In this document: piece after piece, positions 8,369 through 18,808 of the stretch
How the letters are laid out: each line of letters begins with the position of its first letter
Numbering within the stretch: position 1 is the stretch's first letter
Assembly: GCA_009859145.1 (NCBI GenBank)
Contig: VRVR01000038.1
Location: forward strand, 215,222 to 279,221
From: Andalucia godoyi
Taxonomy: Eukaryota > Discoba > Jakobea > Jakobida > Andaluciidae
Direction of reading: 5' to 3'
DNA length: 64,000 nucleotides
Position numbers and translations under genes: made by a program
Notes under the pieces: model-generated
What the model saw: only the letters and a program-made list of their open reading frames with translations
Told to the model about the DNA's origin: nothing
Database searches by the model: none

Positions 8369-11300
8369 ATGTCGAATTCCTCTCGTCGTCTGCACAGCGA
8401 GAATCCTTTTGAAAGCACAGAAAATGATTCCAATTATTACAATCCACAAAGTATGTACGAAGACGATTCACAGTTCCAAGAATCTGGATTCGGAGCTGCG
8501 GGCCATGAAGATTTTGCGGCCACCCAGGTATCAGCACCCGTTCCCGCTCGCCCGAAGCCGCTGCACACCTCCGAGCCGTCTTCGTGGAGACGAGAAGCAG
8601 CACCGGAAATTGTAGACGGGCTGCTGGCCATCCCTCCCGAGATTCGAAATGCGTTCAACTATAACTACTTCAACAAAATGCAGTCGGAGGTGTTCGACAA
8701 GGTGTACAACACGGACGAGTCCATGGTGGTCGGTGCGCCGACGGGCTGTGGAAAGACCGTCGTATTCGAGCTTGCTCTGCTTCGACTATTCTGCAGTCTG
8801 AGAACGGCGGATGCAAAGGCCATCTATATCGCTCCGTTGAAGTCGATTGTGCAGGAAAAGGAAACCGACTGGAACGAGAGACTTGGGTCATTTGGAATAT
8901 CATGCGTCTCCGTGACGGGAGACTCGGAGATCGACGATGTTGCGGAGACGAAAAAGGCGCAGGTAATCTTGACCACGCCGGAGAAATGGGATTCTCTCAC
9001 GAGGAGATGGAGAGAGAAGGGCAATTCATCAGCCTCCATCGTAGCAAAGACATCCTTGGTCATGATTGACGAAGTCCATTTGCTGAACGAGGACCGCGGG
9101 GCAACTCTGGAAGCCATCGTGTCAAGAATGAAGATCATTATGAAGAGTGCGCTGATGCAAGGGAAGCTGACGTCGCGGCTTCGAATGATTGCACTTTCAG
9201 CCACGATTCCTAATATCGATGACCTAGGCGAGTGGATTGGAGCTGGTGCTGAATTCGTTTGCCGTTTCGGCGAAGAATACCGTCCCGTGAAAGTTGAAAT
9301 CGATGTTCAGTCATTTCTGCAAGATCGTAACGATTATTTGTTTGACAGAAATTTGATGTACAAAGTTTTCCCCATCATTCAGCAGCAGTCCGCTGGCAAG
9401 CCGACGCTTGTGTTCGTAGGCACCCGAAAGGGAACATCAGAAACCGCCACAAAGATTCTGGAGGCTGCTGGAAACGACTACTTTGTGCGAGACCCTGATC
9501 AACGAAAGGAACTGGAGAGATCGAGTGCAGAAATTCAGGATACCGTACAAAGGGAGCTGTTGCTGCACGGGGTGGCGTGCTACCATTCGGGTATGGAAGC
9601 TCAGGATCGGAGGATCATCGAAAAGCAATTCCTAAGCGGCAACATTCGTGTACTTGTTTCGACATCTTCTTTAGCGCAGGGCGTGAATCTTCCAGCATAC
9701 TTGGTGATCGTCAAAAATACGAAGCAGTATGAAAACGGAAAGATGGAGAACCTCCCCCGTTCTGCAATTCTGCAGATGATTGGACGCGCCGGCAGACCGG
9801 GGTTTGAGACCAGCGGACGAGCAGTCATTTTAACCAGTCGCCAGACGGAGAGAATGTACATCAATCTTGCGAGCAACGCTGAGACGATTGAAAGCAATTT
9901 GCACAGGAACTTGATCGAGCACATCAATGCAGAAATATGCCTCCGAACGATCACGACTGTGCCGCTCGCACTGGAATGGCTGAGATCAACATTTTATTTC
10001 ATTCGTGTGAAAAAGGCACCTGCAAAGTACGGTCTGTCGGACACAAGCGCAATGGCGGAAATTGTTTACAGCTTGGAGAAGATGATCGGCGATCATCTGA
10101 AGCAACTGAAAGAGCACGAACTCGCCATGATGGAGGATACGTCATTGGCCGTTGCTCCGACAGATTTTGGCATTCTCATGGCCCGGTACTACCTCACTTT
10201 CGCAACCATGGTCAGCTTTGAAGATGTGAAGAACAGCAGTAATCTCAGCGATCTTCTGTGGGTTGTCAGCAGAGCCTTCGAGTATGGAGAAGGGATTGTT
10301 CGACAAACAGAAAAGAAACTGCTGAACCAGCTGAACAACGATGGAAAATTGCCTGGAGCGCCCAGGAAGAAAAGAAAAAGGGCTTCAGCGAGCGGGGCAT
10401 CCGGGGGAGAGGGCGAGGAGGCAGATCGCCAGCCCGCGACTGCTCCTGCAGTTTCCGCAGAGTCTGTCGGGCTGCGCTTCCCGATTCCTTCCAAGATCAA
10501 GACCGTGGAGGAAAAGATCAATGTGCTCATACAGTCGTCGTTCTCCCGCAAAGCGATCGACGACTTCTCCCTCAAAATGGAGGCTACCAGCATTATGCAA
10601 CAGGCAGAAAGAGTGAGTCGCTGTCTCGTGGACTACTGCCTTCTCAAAAGATTTGGCAATGCATCTGTCGACGCCATTATCCTTCAAAAGTGCTTTCGCC
10701 AAAGAATGTGGGAAGTATCTCCTTACGTCACTGCGCAGCTCGAAGGAATCGGAGAGTCTCTCTCCAAATCACTTGCATCTGCCGGCGTCGCGACCTTTCA
10801 AGATCTTGAGGAAGCTGATCCACGAAAACTGGAAGCCGTCACACATCGAAACCCTCCCTTTGGAACGCAGTTGAAGGCGCAGTATTTCTCCATTCCACAG
10901 TACTCGTGCACCATGTTTCAGACCGGCGCACATGCCGCGGATTTCAAAGATCATCATGCAATCACGATTTCTGTCAGAGCTCTGCGGAAGGAGGAATTCA
11001 ACACGCACACCACCGCTGGCAATTCCAGATCGAAGGCGAGGAATGTCAAGCGCAAGTACCACTACATTATTGTGGTGTCTTCGGGCGGAGATCTTTTGTA
11101 CTCCGCAAAGTTCTGCTCGTCGGCGGACGAAGCATCGTCCAAATTATTTCAGTTTGCTGTCCGAAAAGCAGATCCGAAGGGTCCGAAGATTACCGTGCAC
11201 TGCATTTCGGAGGATACCATTGGTTTGGATTCCCAACGATACCTGAATGTGGTCTATCCACCAAGACTCATTGAAGAAGCCAGCAATACAGCTCCGCATG

Positions 11301-13003
11301 CGGCGGAGTCACATGATATGCAGGGTTTGCAGTCCACGGCTTCTCCGCTGGAGCATACCGCAAATTCGGTGCAGAGGATGCAGTCGAAAGGTAAGCCATC
11401 GAATGATGATATCGAGCTGGACGAACTTCTTGCCGAAGACACTTCACACGTCTCGCTGTCTCATCTTAACGGGGATAGTTCAGCCGGAGAAGCGGGATCC
11501 TCTGGGGTAAAAGGTGGAAAGACCTCTCTTGTTCAGACACGCCTCTGCTTCGATCAGCGTGTCGCGGACCCAGAAGCAACGCCCAAGTCGAGGCCGCAAC
11601 TTGTGAATGCGAGAGCCACTGCAAATGGAGCGAAATCAGATCGCTTGCAAACAGCAGCAACATCATCATCAACTTTATCGCCATCGGCATCGGCTTCTCT
11701 GGATCGAGAGCTGGCTGAGATTCTGAATGAACTCGAAAACTTCGATGCAGTTCCGCTGACGACGCGCGACACTGAGGAACGGCAACAACAACGGCCACCA
11801 TCTGACGAAACTCGGCGGCCAGAAGCGGCTGCTCATAAACCTCAGTCGGCTGCGCCTCCGAGCTTGCTGCTCAGGAAGCTTGCCTCTATCAATCCTTTGA
11901 GAGGACAGCGCTCGTCGCAGAGTGCATCCATCGGAGGCAAAGCAGGCAGCGCCAATCCGTATACCCGAGGCTCGGTCACTCAAATGGCGGTTCCGACTGA
12001 TGCTGCGTCGCATCAGGTCCCAGAAAATGCGCTCGAGAATCGTGGATTTGGTCGAGTGCCTGAAATGTCATACCAGCAGCCACCGTTTGCAAAGCGCTTG
12101 AGGCAGCAAATTCCCGAAACGGAGATGGGAAGCGATGCTTGTGAATCGTACGCTTTCAGCCGAGAGGATGATTCCGAAGTGCGATATTCCTCATCGACTT
12201 CCGCATCCAAAAAGTCCACTGAGGACTTGGCGCGCAGTGTTCTGCTCAAACGGACGGATGCAGGACCGTTGCCGCAGTATTCTTGGAGGCTGCGATCCAA
12301 GGGAGATGCGCTTTCGGCTTTGCAAAGGTCGATGCACAGTGCTTCACAACTCGAGTCCTCTTTGGATCCGATGCCTGGTCGCAGCTCTGGAATCGCAGCT
12401 CGCAGTCTGCAGTTCTCCTTGTCTGCGAAGGACGCTGGTTGTCGTGAAGCGGGCTTTGAAGAACCGCTGGAGCGTTTCGAATTAAACAGTGCCGTTCCGT
12501 ATCTCTCCTTTGCAGAGACAAGATACCGGCAACAGCAACAGCAACAGCAACAGCAGCCACAACCACAACATCCACCCCAATCGCAGCCGCAGCACGGCAG
12601 TACATGGAATGCCTACCCCGGCGGAGTTCCGCAGCACCTCCCTGAATGGGGAGCGCAGGACACGTTCATGTATGATTCTCACGGTTGGTCCGGGCATTCA
12701 GGTCAAGTCTGTGCACCGCTGGCACCAACCGAGCCGTACCGTCCGATGCCCCGAGGTCCGTTCGCAGCACAATTTCAGTCTGCTTCGTTTCGTCCTCATG
12801 CGTCAAGAACGATGGATGTTTTCGAGCATCCGGAGCCCCTGGGGCGTGATCGTGCCATCCGCATGATGGAAGCTCACGCGTATCAGAAGGCAAAACCAGC
12901 ACGCCCTCGTGCTAATTTGGGCGTCCTCGGCAAGCCCTCTGCGGCTCCATTGCACAGTCCTCAGCGGGAGCATTTCCAAAATCCGTTCGGTCGTCATCGG
13001 TAG
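8369..13003 (+). CDS. HFM1: MER3/HFM1-type meiotic DNA helicase
   Basis: Ski2-like superfamily 2 helicase with a Sec63 domain. MER3/HFM1 promotes interfering meiotic crossovers by unwinding and extending joint molecules. 1544 aa from ATG 8369. Walker A GAPTGCGKT is at residues 122-130, the DEVH box near 234, then SATIPN, and motif VI MIGRAGRPG near 470. A winged-helix and Sec63-like region runs to about residue 980. The last 500 or more residues are low-complexity (Ser/Ala/Pro/Gln), with a Gln tract encoded by CAG/CAA codons near 12532. Similarity around KTVVFELALLRLF and GEWIGAGAEF favours HFM1 over Brr2 or ASCC3, which have two helicase cassettes. A single exon is unusual for this gene. It implies a meiotic toolkit. 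Confidence 0.88.
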   Translation: MSNSSRRLHSENPFESTENDSNYYNPQSMYEDDSQFQESGFGAAGHEDFAATQVSAPVPARPKPLHTSEPSSWRREAAPEIVDGLLAIPPEIRNAFNYNYFNKMQSEVFDKVYNTDESMVVGAPTGCGKTVVFELALLRLFCSLRTADAKAIYIAPLKSIVQEKETDWNERLGSFGISCVSVTGDSEIDDVAETKKAQVILTTPEKWDSLTRRWREKGNSSASIVAKTSLVMIDEVHLLNEDRGATLEAIVSRMKIIMKSALMQGKLTSRLRMIALSATIPNIDDLGEWIGAGAEFVCRFGEEYRPVKVEIDVQSFLQDRNDYLFDRNLMYKVFPIIQQQSAGKPTLVFVGTRKGTSETATKILEAAGNDYFVRDPDQRKELERSSAEIQDTVQRELLLHGVACYHSGMEAQDRRIIEKQFLSGNIRVLVSTSSLAQGVNLPAYLVIVKNTKQYENGKMENLPRSAILQMIGRAGRPGFETSGRAVILTSRQTERMYINLASNAETIESNLHRNLIEHINAEICLRTITTVPLALEWLRSTFYFIRVKKAPAKYGLSDTSAMAEIVYSLEKMIGDHLKQLKEHELAMMEDTSLAVAPTDFGILMARYYLTFATMVSFEDVKNSSNLSDLLWVVSRAFEYGEGIVRQTEKKLLNQLNNDGKLPGAPRKKRKRASASGASGGEGEEADRQPATAPAVSAESVGLRFPIPSKIKTVEEKINVLIQSSFSRKAIDDFSLKMEATSIMQQAERVSRCLVDYCLLKRFGNASVDAIILQKCFRQRMWEVSPYVTAQLEGIGESLSKSLASAGVATFQDLEEADPRKLEAVTHRNPPFGTQLKAQYFSIPQYSCTMFQTGAHAADFKDHHAITISVRALRKEEFNTHTTAGNSRSKARNVKRKYHYIIVVSSGGDLLYSAKFCSSADEASSKLFQFAVRKADPKGPKITVHCISEDTIGLDSQRYLNVVYPPRLIEEASNTAPHAAESHDMQGLQSTASPLEHTANSVQRMQSKGKPSNDDIELDELLAEDTSHVSLSHLNGDSSAGEAGSSGVKGGKTSLVQTRLCFDQRVADPEATPKSRPQLVNARATANGAKSDRLQTAATSSSTLSPSASASLDRELAEILNELENFDAVPLTTRDTEERQQQRPPSDETRRPEAAAHKPQSAAPPSLLLRKLASINPLRGQRSSQSASIGGKAGSANPYTRGSVTQMAVPTDAASHQVPENALENRGFGRVPEMSYQQPPFAKRLRQQIPETEMGSDACESYAFSREDDSEVRYSSSTSASKKSTEDLARSVLLKRTDAGPLPQYSWRLRSKGDALSALQRSMHSASQLESSLDPMPGRSSGIAARSLQFSLSAKDAGCREAGFEEPLERFELNSAVPYLSFAETRYRQQQQQQQQQPQPQHPPQSQPQHGSTWNAYPGGVPQHLPEWGAQDTFMYDSHGWSGHSGQVCAPLAPTEPYRPMPRGPFAAQFQSASFRPHASRTMDVFEHPEPLGRDRAIRMMEAHAYQKAKPARPRANLGVLGKPSAAPLHSPQREHFQNPFGRHR

Positions 13004-13327
13004 CCTTTCGAACAGTGTTTTGAGAGTCTCCCTGCTGTTGCTGCTGTTGCTGCTTTCCTCAGCTTCATCCTCATCGTGTCCTTCATCAGCTTCATTACAT
13101 CGACGACTTTATTAATTAATCTTTTGGTGGTCCGGTGCGGCTATCACAGGAAGAAAAAAAAAAGAGAAAAAGAAAAACAGAAAAACAAGAAACCAGGGCA
13201 TATCCGTTTGTTCATTTCTTCCCCTTCCCTTCTCTTTCCGGCCCAACGTCTTGTCGTCAATTTACAAAAACGAAAAGCGAAACGCCTTCGCGTCCAATCT
13301 ACAACACCAATCACAATCCAAGGATTC
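13004..13327. other. Convergent 3' gap
   Basis: 3' regions of MER3 (+) and TAF12 (-), with a TGCTGT repeat near 13032-13052 and an A-rich purine tract at 13153-13190. No gene was seen. Confidence 0.5.
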
Positions 13328-13738
13328 TCAGTGGGACTTCCCCGGTTGCATCGATCTAGCTTTTCGTTCTTGCTCCAGCCTATCAATTTCTGCCTTTTCC
13401 TTGAGCATCATTCGTTGTCTGTGCATTTCCGTGTTAAACCGCGGTGCTGCATATAGCTTGTCTCCGTCGGAGCCAAGCACCGAAACTCCCGGCACACGAA
13501 TTCCCCAGTTCTTCTCCAAGTGCAAAGAAAGATCCTTCACCTCCAAGGTCGACGAATTTCGATGTCGAGCAAGCGAGGACGCTCCCGACACAACAGAGTC
13601 AATGAAGTCATCGGCAATTTCCAAAAGCGCAGTCTCGACCGCCGGCTCCAGCGTGTGGTACTGTGACAGCTGTTCTAGAAGATTCTGCAGCTTTGGTCGA
13701 TCGAGTATGTGGGGAACCGAAGCCACTTCATCCGACAT
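13328..13738 (-). CDS. TAF12: TFIID subunit TAF12
   Basis: Histone-fold subunit of TFIID (and SAGA in other eukaryotes), which pairs with TAF4. 136 aa from the Met at 13736-13738 (MSDEVASVPHIL). The histone fold covers roughly residues 10-85, with the family hallmarks LLEIADDFIDSVV, ARHRNSSTLEVKD and LHLEKNWGIRVPG. The C-terminal 50 residues are basic and helical. The frame is open 79 codons further upstream, but that part is hydrophobic/Ser-rich and not conserved. This is essentially the minimal TAF12 core, without the long N-terminal extension of animal or yeast proteins. Confidence 0.94.
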   Translation of the reverse strand: MSDEVASVPHILDRPKLQNLLEQLSQYHTLEPAVETALLEIADDFIDSVVSGASSLARHRNSSTLEVKDLSLHLEKNWGIRVPGVSVLGSDGDKLYAAPRFNTEMHRQRMMLKEKAEIDRLEQERKARSMQPGKSH

Positions 13739-14054
13739 ATTGCTTGCGATCTCACGCGCCACTGCACACCCCACGCAAAAACGCACGCACACAAACACAC
13801 GCGAACGAGTCAAAAGAGAGAAAAAGAGGGTGAAAGAAAGGGAGAGAATGGGGGAAAAGGCTTGAAAAAGAATGGGAAAACTTGAGGATTGAGAGACTCG
13901 AGTTTTCACTACAGCCGCTGAAGAGTGGGCAGCGGGGGAAGACGCCTTTGATTCCGCGCACTCTCGTTTACGCACTGAGCAACGGTGTGTGGGGTCACTG
14001 TTTACATGCTGAATTACTGTACTGTGCTTTGCTGTGCTGCGGAGGGGCTCGCTG
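13739..14054. other. Gap between TAF12 and the KIF-binding protein gene
   Basis: TAF12 upstream region with a purine-rich stretch at about 13812-13860. No gene was seen. Confidence 0.5.
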
Positions 14055-15776
14055 CTAACGTGCGCGCTGTTGCGATGTCAACAGCGAAGCGATTTTCATG
14101 GGAAGCAAACTTGCCATTTGCCTCGAGATATCAACCTCGGCAGGAAGCAAGCCTGTCTTGAAACGATCTTCGTACTCAACGACCCACGAAAACATGTCCC
14201 TGGACTTGGAGAGATATTCGGGAGACGGAACTTTGCCGTACACGCGAGCCAAATGAAACTTTGAAATCATGACTGCCTCTTCGGAATCCTGCGCGTATCT
14301 CCCGTCCTTTGGAGTGAACGACTCTACAAACTTTGTGTACATATCAAGCGACTTATTGATGGTTGCGATCGCCGGCTTGACTTCTGCAATCGACGAGTAG
14401 ATCTCCCCGAGCTCAAACCACAATTGACGCAACAGCGAAGTGTAGTGCTGCGGATTTAGTTGGGAAACAATCGGCTCCAGTGCCGCGCATCTTCGCTTGT
14501 GCATTGCGACCACGCGCTCCGGATCTGCTTCAAACGAGAGCAAGGCCTTGTACAGAAGAGATATATCCTGTGCTATGGATGTGTAGTCCGTGACGTATCC
14601 ATCCAGGACATAGAATTCCTGTGCCTTTGTGAATCCATACAACGCCTTGCGAAACACCACTCGCGCATCCTCAAAGCTGCTGATCGCAGGAATATCCAGA
14701 CTTGGTTTCGGAATCCCCAGCTCTGCGGAAAAGTCGTCAAGAATCCACTCTTTGTGCACGTGCCATGCAACCCGCATTTCCTCTTCAAAAATCTGTGGCT
14801 CGTCCTTGCGCAGTGCCTCCATCTTCATTCTCCACAGCCAAAACTTTCCTCTTGCCAAATGCAAATTTGCTTGCGTCACGTCGTTCACCTTGAACCCTTC
14901 ATTCGACTGACCTTCACTTGCAGCCCGGGCATTGAGGATGACCTTTTCCGCGGCGTTCAGGCAGTGTTCGCATTCGGCAAATGCGTTCCGCTGCAAATAG
15001 TACCCAGAGAGATACACTGCGTTGTCCGCCCATTCACAAACATCGTATTTTGGAAGCGAGAGCTGCGATTTCATTGTCATGCGGATGAAGTGCGCCGCCT
15101 CGTCCTTTTGACCTCGGTACGACAGAACCTGTGCAAGATAGAACGCACTCTGCGCGTTCTGCTTCACGCGCAACGCACATCGCAAATACGCCTCGGCCTT
15201 GTCCAGTTCTGACCGGTTGTTCCATAATATACCCATGGTGTTCAGCCCGTCTAGAACAACATCCAGCTCGCCGCCGCTTATACTCGCGCTCTCACCGTGA
15301 GTGTTAGTGTTGGTGTTGGTGTCGATGACGGTGTCGATGACGGAGTCGGTGTCGGTGTCAATGTCGGACTTGCCAGTACCGGCTCGAGCAGCCTCAGAGG
15401 GCGGTGGTGAAGGGGAAGCGAGAATGTCGAGATTCAGAGCCCCTGCATAGAACCGTAGACCATCCGACAGAACCGCCTCACCAGTCCCGGTCTCTTCACA
15501 GTCAATCATGTTTTCACCGACCTTGATGCTAACCAGCGCGCGAAACTGTGCATTGGATTGCACAACGGACGACTGAAGCAGCGTTTCAAGCAGCCTTCGA
15601 GACTCGTACTTTTGCGCAAACGGAGTCTCTGCAGCCGCAGGCTGGTTTCCAAGCGCCTCCAGCTCTTCTATCTTGCCAAGCAGCGCACAAAGCGTCGATG
15701 GAACCACCACCTCCTCTCTACCCTCACCTCCGTCTCCAGGACTCTGCCTGGACGCCGTCGGCTCACTCTCCGACAT
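14055..15776 (-). CDS. KIFBP: KIF-binding protein (KBP)
   Basis: 573 aa from the Met at 15774-15776 (MSESEPTASRQS). KBP is a TPR-like alpha-solenoid that binds kinesin motor domains and keeps them off microtubules. Hallmarks are NTMGILWNNRSELDKAEAYL, a TPR-like block with YLAQVLSYRGQKDEAAHFI, and WADNAVYLSGYYLQRNAFAE, which matches the conserved middle of the family. The C-terminal half contains FTKAQEFYVLDGYVTDY and LWFELGEIYSSIAEVKPAI. A Thr/Asn/Asp-rich linker is encoded by GTGTTG/GTCGAT-like repeats near 15298-15362. The length fits the animal protein (about 620 aa). Its presence hints at an organism that uses KIF1- or KIF15-like kinesins. Confidence 0.9.
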   Translation of the reverse strand: MSESEPTASRQSPGDGGEGREEVVVPSTLCALLGKIEELEALGNQPAAAETPFAQKYESRRLLETLLQSSVVQSNAQFRALVSIKVGENMIDCEETGTGEAVLSDGLRFYAGALNLDILASPSPPPSEAARAGTGKSDIDTDTDSVIDTVIDTNTNTNTHGESASISGGELDVVLDGLNTMGILWNNRSELDKAEAYLRCALRVKQNAQSAFYLAQVLSYRGQKDEAAHFIRMTMKSQLSLPKYDVCEWADNAVYLSGYYLQRNAFAECEHCLNAAEKVILNARAASEGQSNEGFKVNDVTQANLHLARGKFWLWRMKMEALRKDEPQIFEEEMRVAWHVHKEWILDDFSAELGIPKPSLDIPAISSFEDARVVFRKALYGFTKAQEFYVLDGYVTDYTSIAQDISLLYKALLSFEADPERVVAMHKRRCAALEPIVSQLNPQHYTSLLRQLWFELGEIYSSIAEVKPAIATINKSLDMYTKFVESFTPKDGRYAQDSEEAVMISKFHLARVYGKVPSPEYLSKSRDMFSWVVEYEDRFKTGLLPAEVDISRQMASLLPMKIASLLTSQQRAR

Positions 15777-16264
15777 ATCCTCCCACCTCTTCTCCTCCTC
15801 CAGGTCACACAACAGCAAATGCAAACCAAAACACAACAACAACAACAAAACTCACAGAACAAATCAGAAAAAAACCCCAAAACAATCAAGCAAAACACGA
15901 AAATCACTTTCGAAAAGAAAAAAGGAAATAATCTGAGCCGTGTGTCGTGTCGTACTGTAGTCAGCAGTCCGAACCACCCTTTGGTGAAGGCCAGCCACCC
16001 GTCGTAGCAAGCTGCTCTTCCTAAAGTCTTTTAATCCCGGTTTTCATCTTCTTTTCCTTTTTTCCTTTTTCTCTCACTTTCTTTTATACCTTTTTTTTTT
16101 TTTTGAAGTTTAGTTTTCCTGAAGAACAGCTAAGCGCAATTGTCGTATCCGGGTTGAGAGAGAGAGAGAGAGAGGGAAAGGCTAGAAACACATACAAGGA
16201 AATAACAGTGACCATTGCTGTACGACGACTGCTTTAAGTACTCATCAATTATTGTTTATTTATT
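15777..16264. other. Divergent promoter region, KIFBP and SANT protein
   Basis: About 490 bp between divergent genes, with a CAACAA repeat near 15834-15848, a T run at 16090-16104 and a GA repeat at 16158-16174. No gene was recognised. Confidence 0.5.
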
Positions 16265-18808
16265 ATGGAACAATCAAAGCTGTCGATTGTGCTGGGATGT
16301 CGAGACCTGAAAGACATGAAGGAGGATTTGTTGGCTCAAATCGAGCGGGTCGATGACGAAATCACTAAATGTGAAGTTGAAATTGCCACGTTGCGCAAGC
16401 AGCAATCCCTGCATTATAACAGTGGATCGATGTCGGCTGTTGGAAACATGGCCGATTGTTCCTCCTCTTCTACCTCCTCATCGTCGTCATCATCATCGTC
16501 GTCATCGTCATTGCCGTCGTCTGCGGTGGCAATGCCGTCCAGTACGCCATTTATGGTGCTGACACCTTCTCGGACACCTTCTACACCGAGATTTCCAACA
16601 TTTACGGTGTTCAAAAAGCAGCAAGAAGAGCTTGGGTCGGTTGTGCAGAGGATATATGATGCCAATCGGAAGCTTTCGCTGCGGTCGCGAAATGAAATGC
16701 CGTTTCCGCCTGTGGATCCGAGCACCTTGAAGCCGATCTTGTATCGCGAGCCCAGCGAAATTCCGATATGGCGCGAAACGACGCGTGTTCACGAGCTTGT
16801 GAAGGAGCGTTGCAAGCCAATTATTCTTTCTCGAGTAATTGCACGAAAAAGAAAGGAGCGACGACTTACGGAAATCTACAAGCGACGGGAAATCATTTGG
16901 ATGCAGACGATCAGGAAGCAAGAGAAGAAGATGCAGAAGCAGATTCAGAGAACGGGAGAAGATATGATTGCTACGTACATGGATGAAATGGGATCTTCGT
17001 ACGTGGAGGAGTTTGAGATGGACGAGGTTTCTGCATCGAGAAAGAAGAAATCAATCATGTCATCGGACCATCGATCACTGCCGTCGACGGGTGAGCATGG
17101 CACGGATGCTGGGAATTCAGCGGCGCAGTCCAGTGCTGGTAGTGGCGGTGATAAGAGTGGCTCCTATGGGACGTACATGTCTTCGCATGCGGATCAGCCA
17201 CAATCGTACTGCGAACGCATGGAAAGGTATGATATGGTGCGAGCAAGGTGTCCGCCGCAGATTGGCGATGCGATGTTCGTCTCAAAGAACTCTCTTGTCG
17301 AGGACTGCCTGGCAGACAATCAGTTCCACCGTGCCAAGGAGACGAATTGGTCCGATGATGAGAAGCGCGTCTTCCTCGAAAAGTATGTAATGTATCCAAA
17401 GCAGTTCCGGAGAATCGCCACATTTCTTCCCAACAAGAACGTGTATGACTGCGTTGTCTACTATTTCAACCACAAGCATGTTCTCGGCCTGAAAAGCAAG
17501 GTTCAAGCTGCGAGCTCAAGTATCCGGAAACGCTTGCTCGAAGAAAGCAAGGAGCAGCAGCAAGGTCTGTCCACCCCTGTGCCTCAGACTCCAGGAAGTG
17601 CAATGCAGATGAGTGTTTTTGGATCCCTTCATTCGTCGTCTTCTATATCCTCTGCTTCAAATTCCAATGTCGTTCCGGTTCTCGGTGCACCGTTCTCTTC
17701 TTCCATGTTTCCGTTTGCCCCGTCTTTTCCTACCTCTTCATCGACAGTATCCTTTCCGTCGTCTGCACAGCCGACAGCTGCGGGAACCGCAGCAACGTCT
17801 GCCTCGTCCTCGTCTTCGATTGTTGGCCCTTTATTCAACCTGCAAACCGACACCCATTCGTCGATTGGCTCCGTCGTTGGTGCTGCTGCTGGTGGTGCCA
17901 GTGGTGTTGGTGTTGGTGTTGCGTCTGCGTCAGGCTTGAGACAAGGCGAACCACCTCGGAAGCGATCGCTGTTGGTGTTTTATCCTGTTGAGAAGATGCA
18001 CTACGGGTTCAAAGTCGAGGCTGGGCCGTTGGAGTCGCAGCTTCATGCACTATCATGTCTTCAAAGTTCTCTTCATACCTCGCAATTTGTTGCAAAGCAG
18101 GAGTCTTCGAACCCGCTGATCGTGGCCAATCCGGCGAATGGAAACCTTCTTGGAACCTCGCTCGTGTTTGGAAGCAGCGTGTCGACGGTCGGGCTTGACT
18201 CCTCTGCGTTTCCCATTGATGACATCTTCTCGGATTCTGACTGCTGCTCCGAGTCTGGCCACGGAGTGTCGGGAGAATTCGACAGTGTTGAGCACGAAAC
18301 GGTTCTTCAGGAGGATGGCGAAGACGTTTCTTCCCGGTGGCTTCCCCACGAAAAGGACATGTTTTTGGCCCTTGTTCGCGAGCATGGGAAAGACTTTTCT
18401 TCCATATCTACCAAAATCAAGACGAAGAGCGCAGCGCAATGCAAGAACTTTTTCCACAATTACCGCCGACGATACAATCTTGATGATACGCTTTCCGCCC
18501 CCGACTCGGCCTCGGTTCCCAACGCGGTATCGGCGCCAGCCACGCAGTTTGCAGTTCAGAAGGAGACCGTTTCCATGGGAAGTTCCAATTCCATCTTGAA
18601 CCGCAAGGGCCGGGCAGGAACGACTTGGAGCAATGAAGAAAAGAACAAGTTTATGGAGTTGCTCAAAATACACGGGAAAGACTGGATTGCCATCCAGCGA
18701 GAGATTCCAGGCAAGGAACTGAATCAGATCCAAAACTGGTTCCAGAACAACCGAGTCCGTTTACACCTCGATGAGCTCGTCCAGTCACGAAAGACTGGGC
18801 CAAAGTAG
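16265..18808 (+). CDS. Triple-SANT protein resembling nuclear receptor corepressor (NCoR/SMRT)
   Basis: 847 aa with three SANT/Myb-type domains. SANT1 (TNWSDDEKRVFLEKY, about residues 360-405) follows a basic helical region with YKRREIIWM, as in NCoR/Snt1. SANT2 (SRWLPHEKDMFLALV, near 695) contains KSAAQCKNFFHNYRRRYNLD, the NCoR SANT2 signature. SANT3 (TTWSNEEKNKFMELL, near 780) ends in NQIQNWFQNNR. Long Ser/Thr/Ala linkers separate them. NCoR proteins recruit class I HDACs and have two SANTs; the third here is an addition. A chromatin-repressor role is inferred from this arrangement. DNA binding by SANT3 is possible but unproven. Confidence 0.82.
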   Translation: MEQSKLSIVLGCRDLKDMKEDLLAQIERVDDEITKCEVEIATLRKQQSLHYNSGSMSAVGNMADCSSSSTSSSSSSSSSSSSLPSSAVAMPSSTPFMVLTPSRTPSTPRFPTFTVFKKQQEELGSVVQRIYDANRKLSLRSRNEMPFPPVDPSTLKPILYREPSEIPIWRETTRVHELVKERCKPIILSRVIARKRKERRLTEIYKRREIIWMQTIRKQEKKMQKQIQRTGEDMIATYMDEMGSSYVEEFEMDEVSASRKKKSIMSSDHRSLPSTGEHGTDAGNSAAQSSAGSGGDKSGSYGTYMSSHADQPQSYCERMERYDMVRARCPPQIGDAMFVSKNSLVEDCLADNQFHRAKETNWSDDEKRVFLEKYVMYPKQFRRIATFLPNKNVYDCVVYYFNHKHVLGLKSKVQAASSSIRKRLLEESKEQQQGLSTPVPQTPGSAMQMSVFGSLHSSSSISSASNSNVVPVLGAPFSSSMFPFAPSFPTSSSTVSFPSSAQPTAAGTAATSASSSSSIVGPLFNLQTDTHSSIGSVVGAAAGGASGVGVGVASASGLRQGEPPRKRSLLVFYPVEKMHYGFKVEAGPLESQLHALSCLQSSLHTSQFVAKQESSNPLIVANPANGNLLGTSLVFGSSVSTVGLDSSAFPIDDIFSDSDCCSESGHGVSGEFDSVEHETVLQEDGEDVSSRWLPHEKDMFLALVREHGKDFSSISTKIKTKSAAQCKNFFHNYRRRYNLDDTLSAPDSASVPNAVSAPATQFAVQKETVSMGSSNSILNRKGRAGTTWSNEEKNKFMELLKIHGKDWIAIQREIPGKELNQIQNWFQNNRVRLHLDELVQSRKTGPK

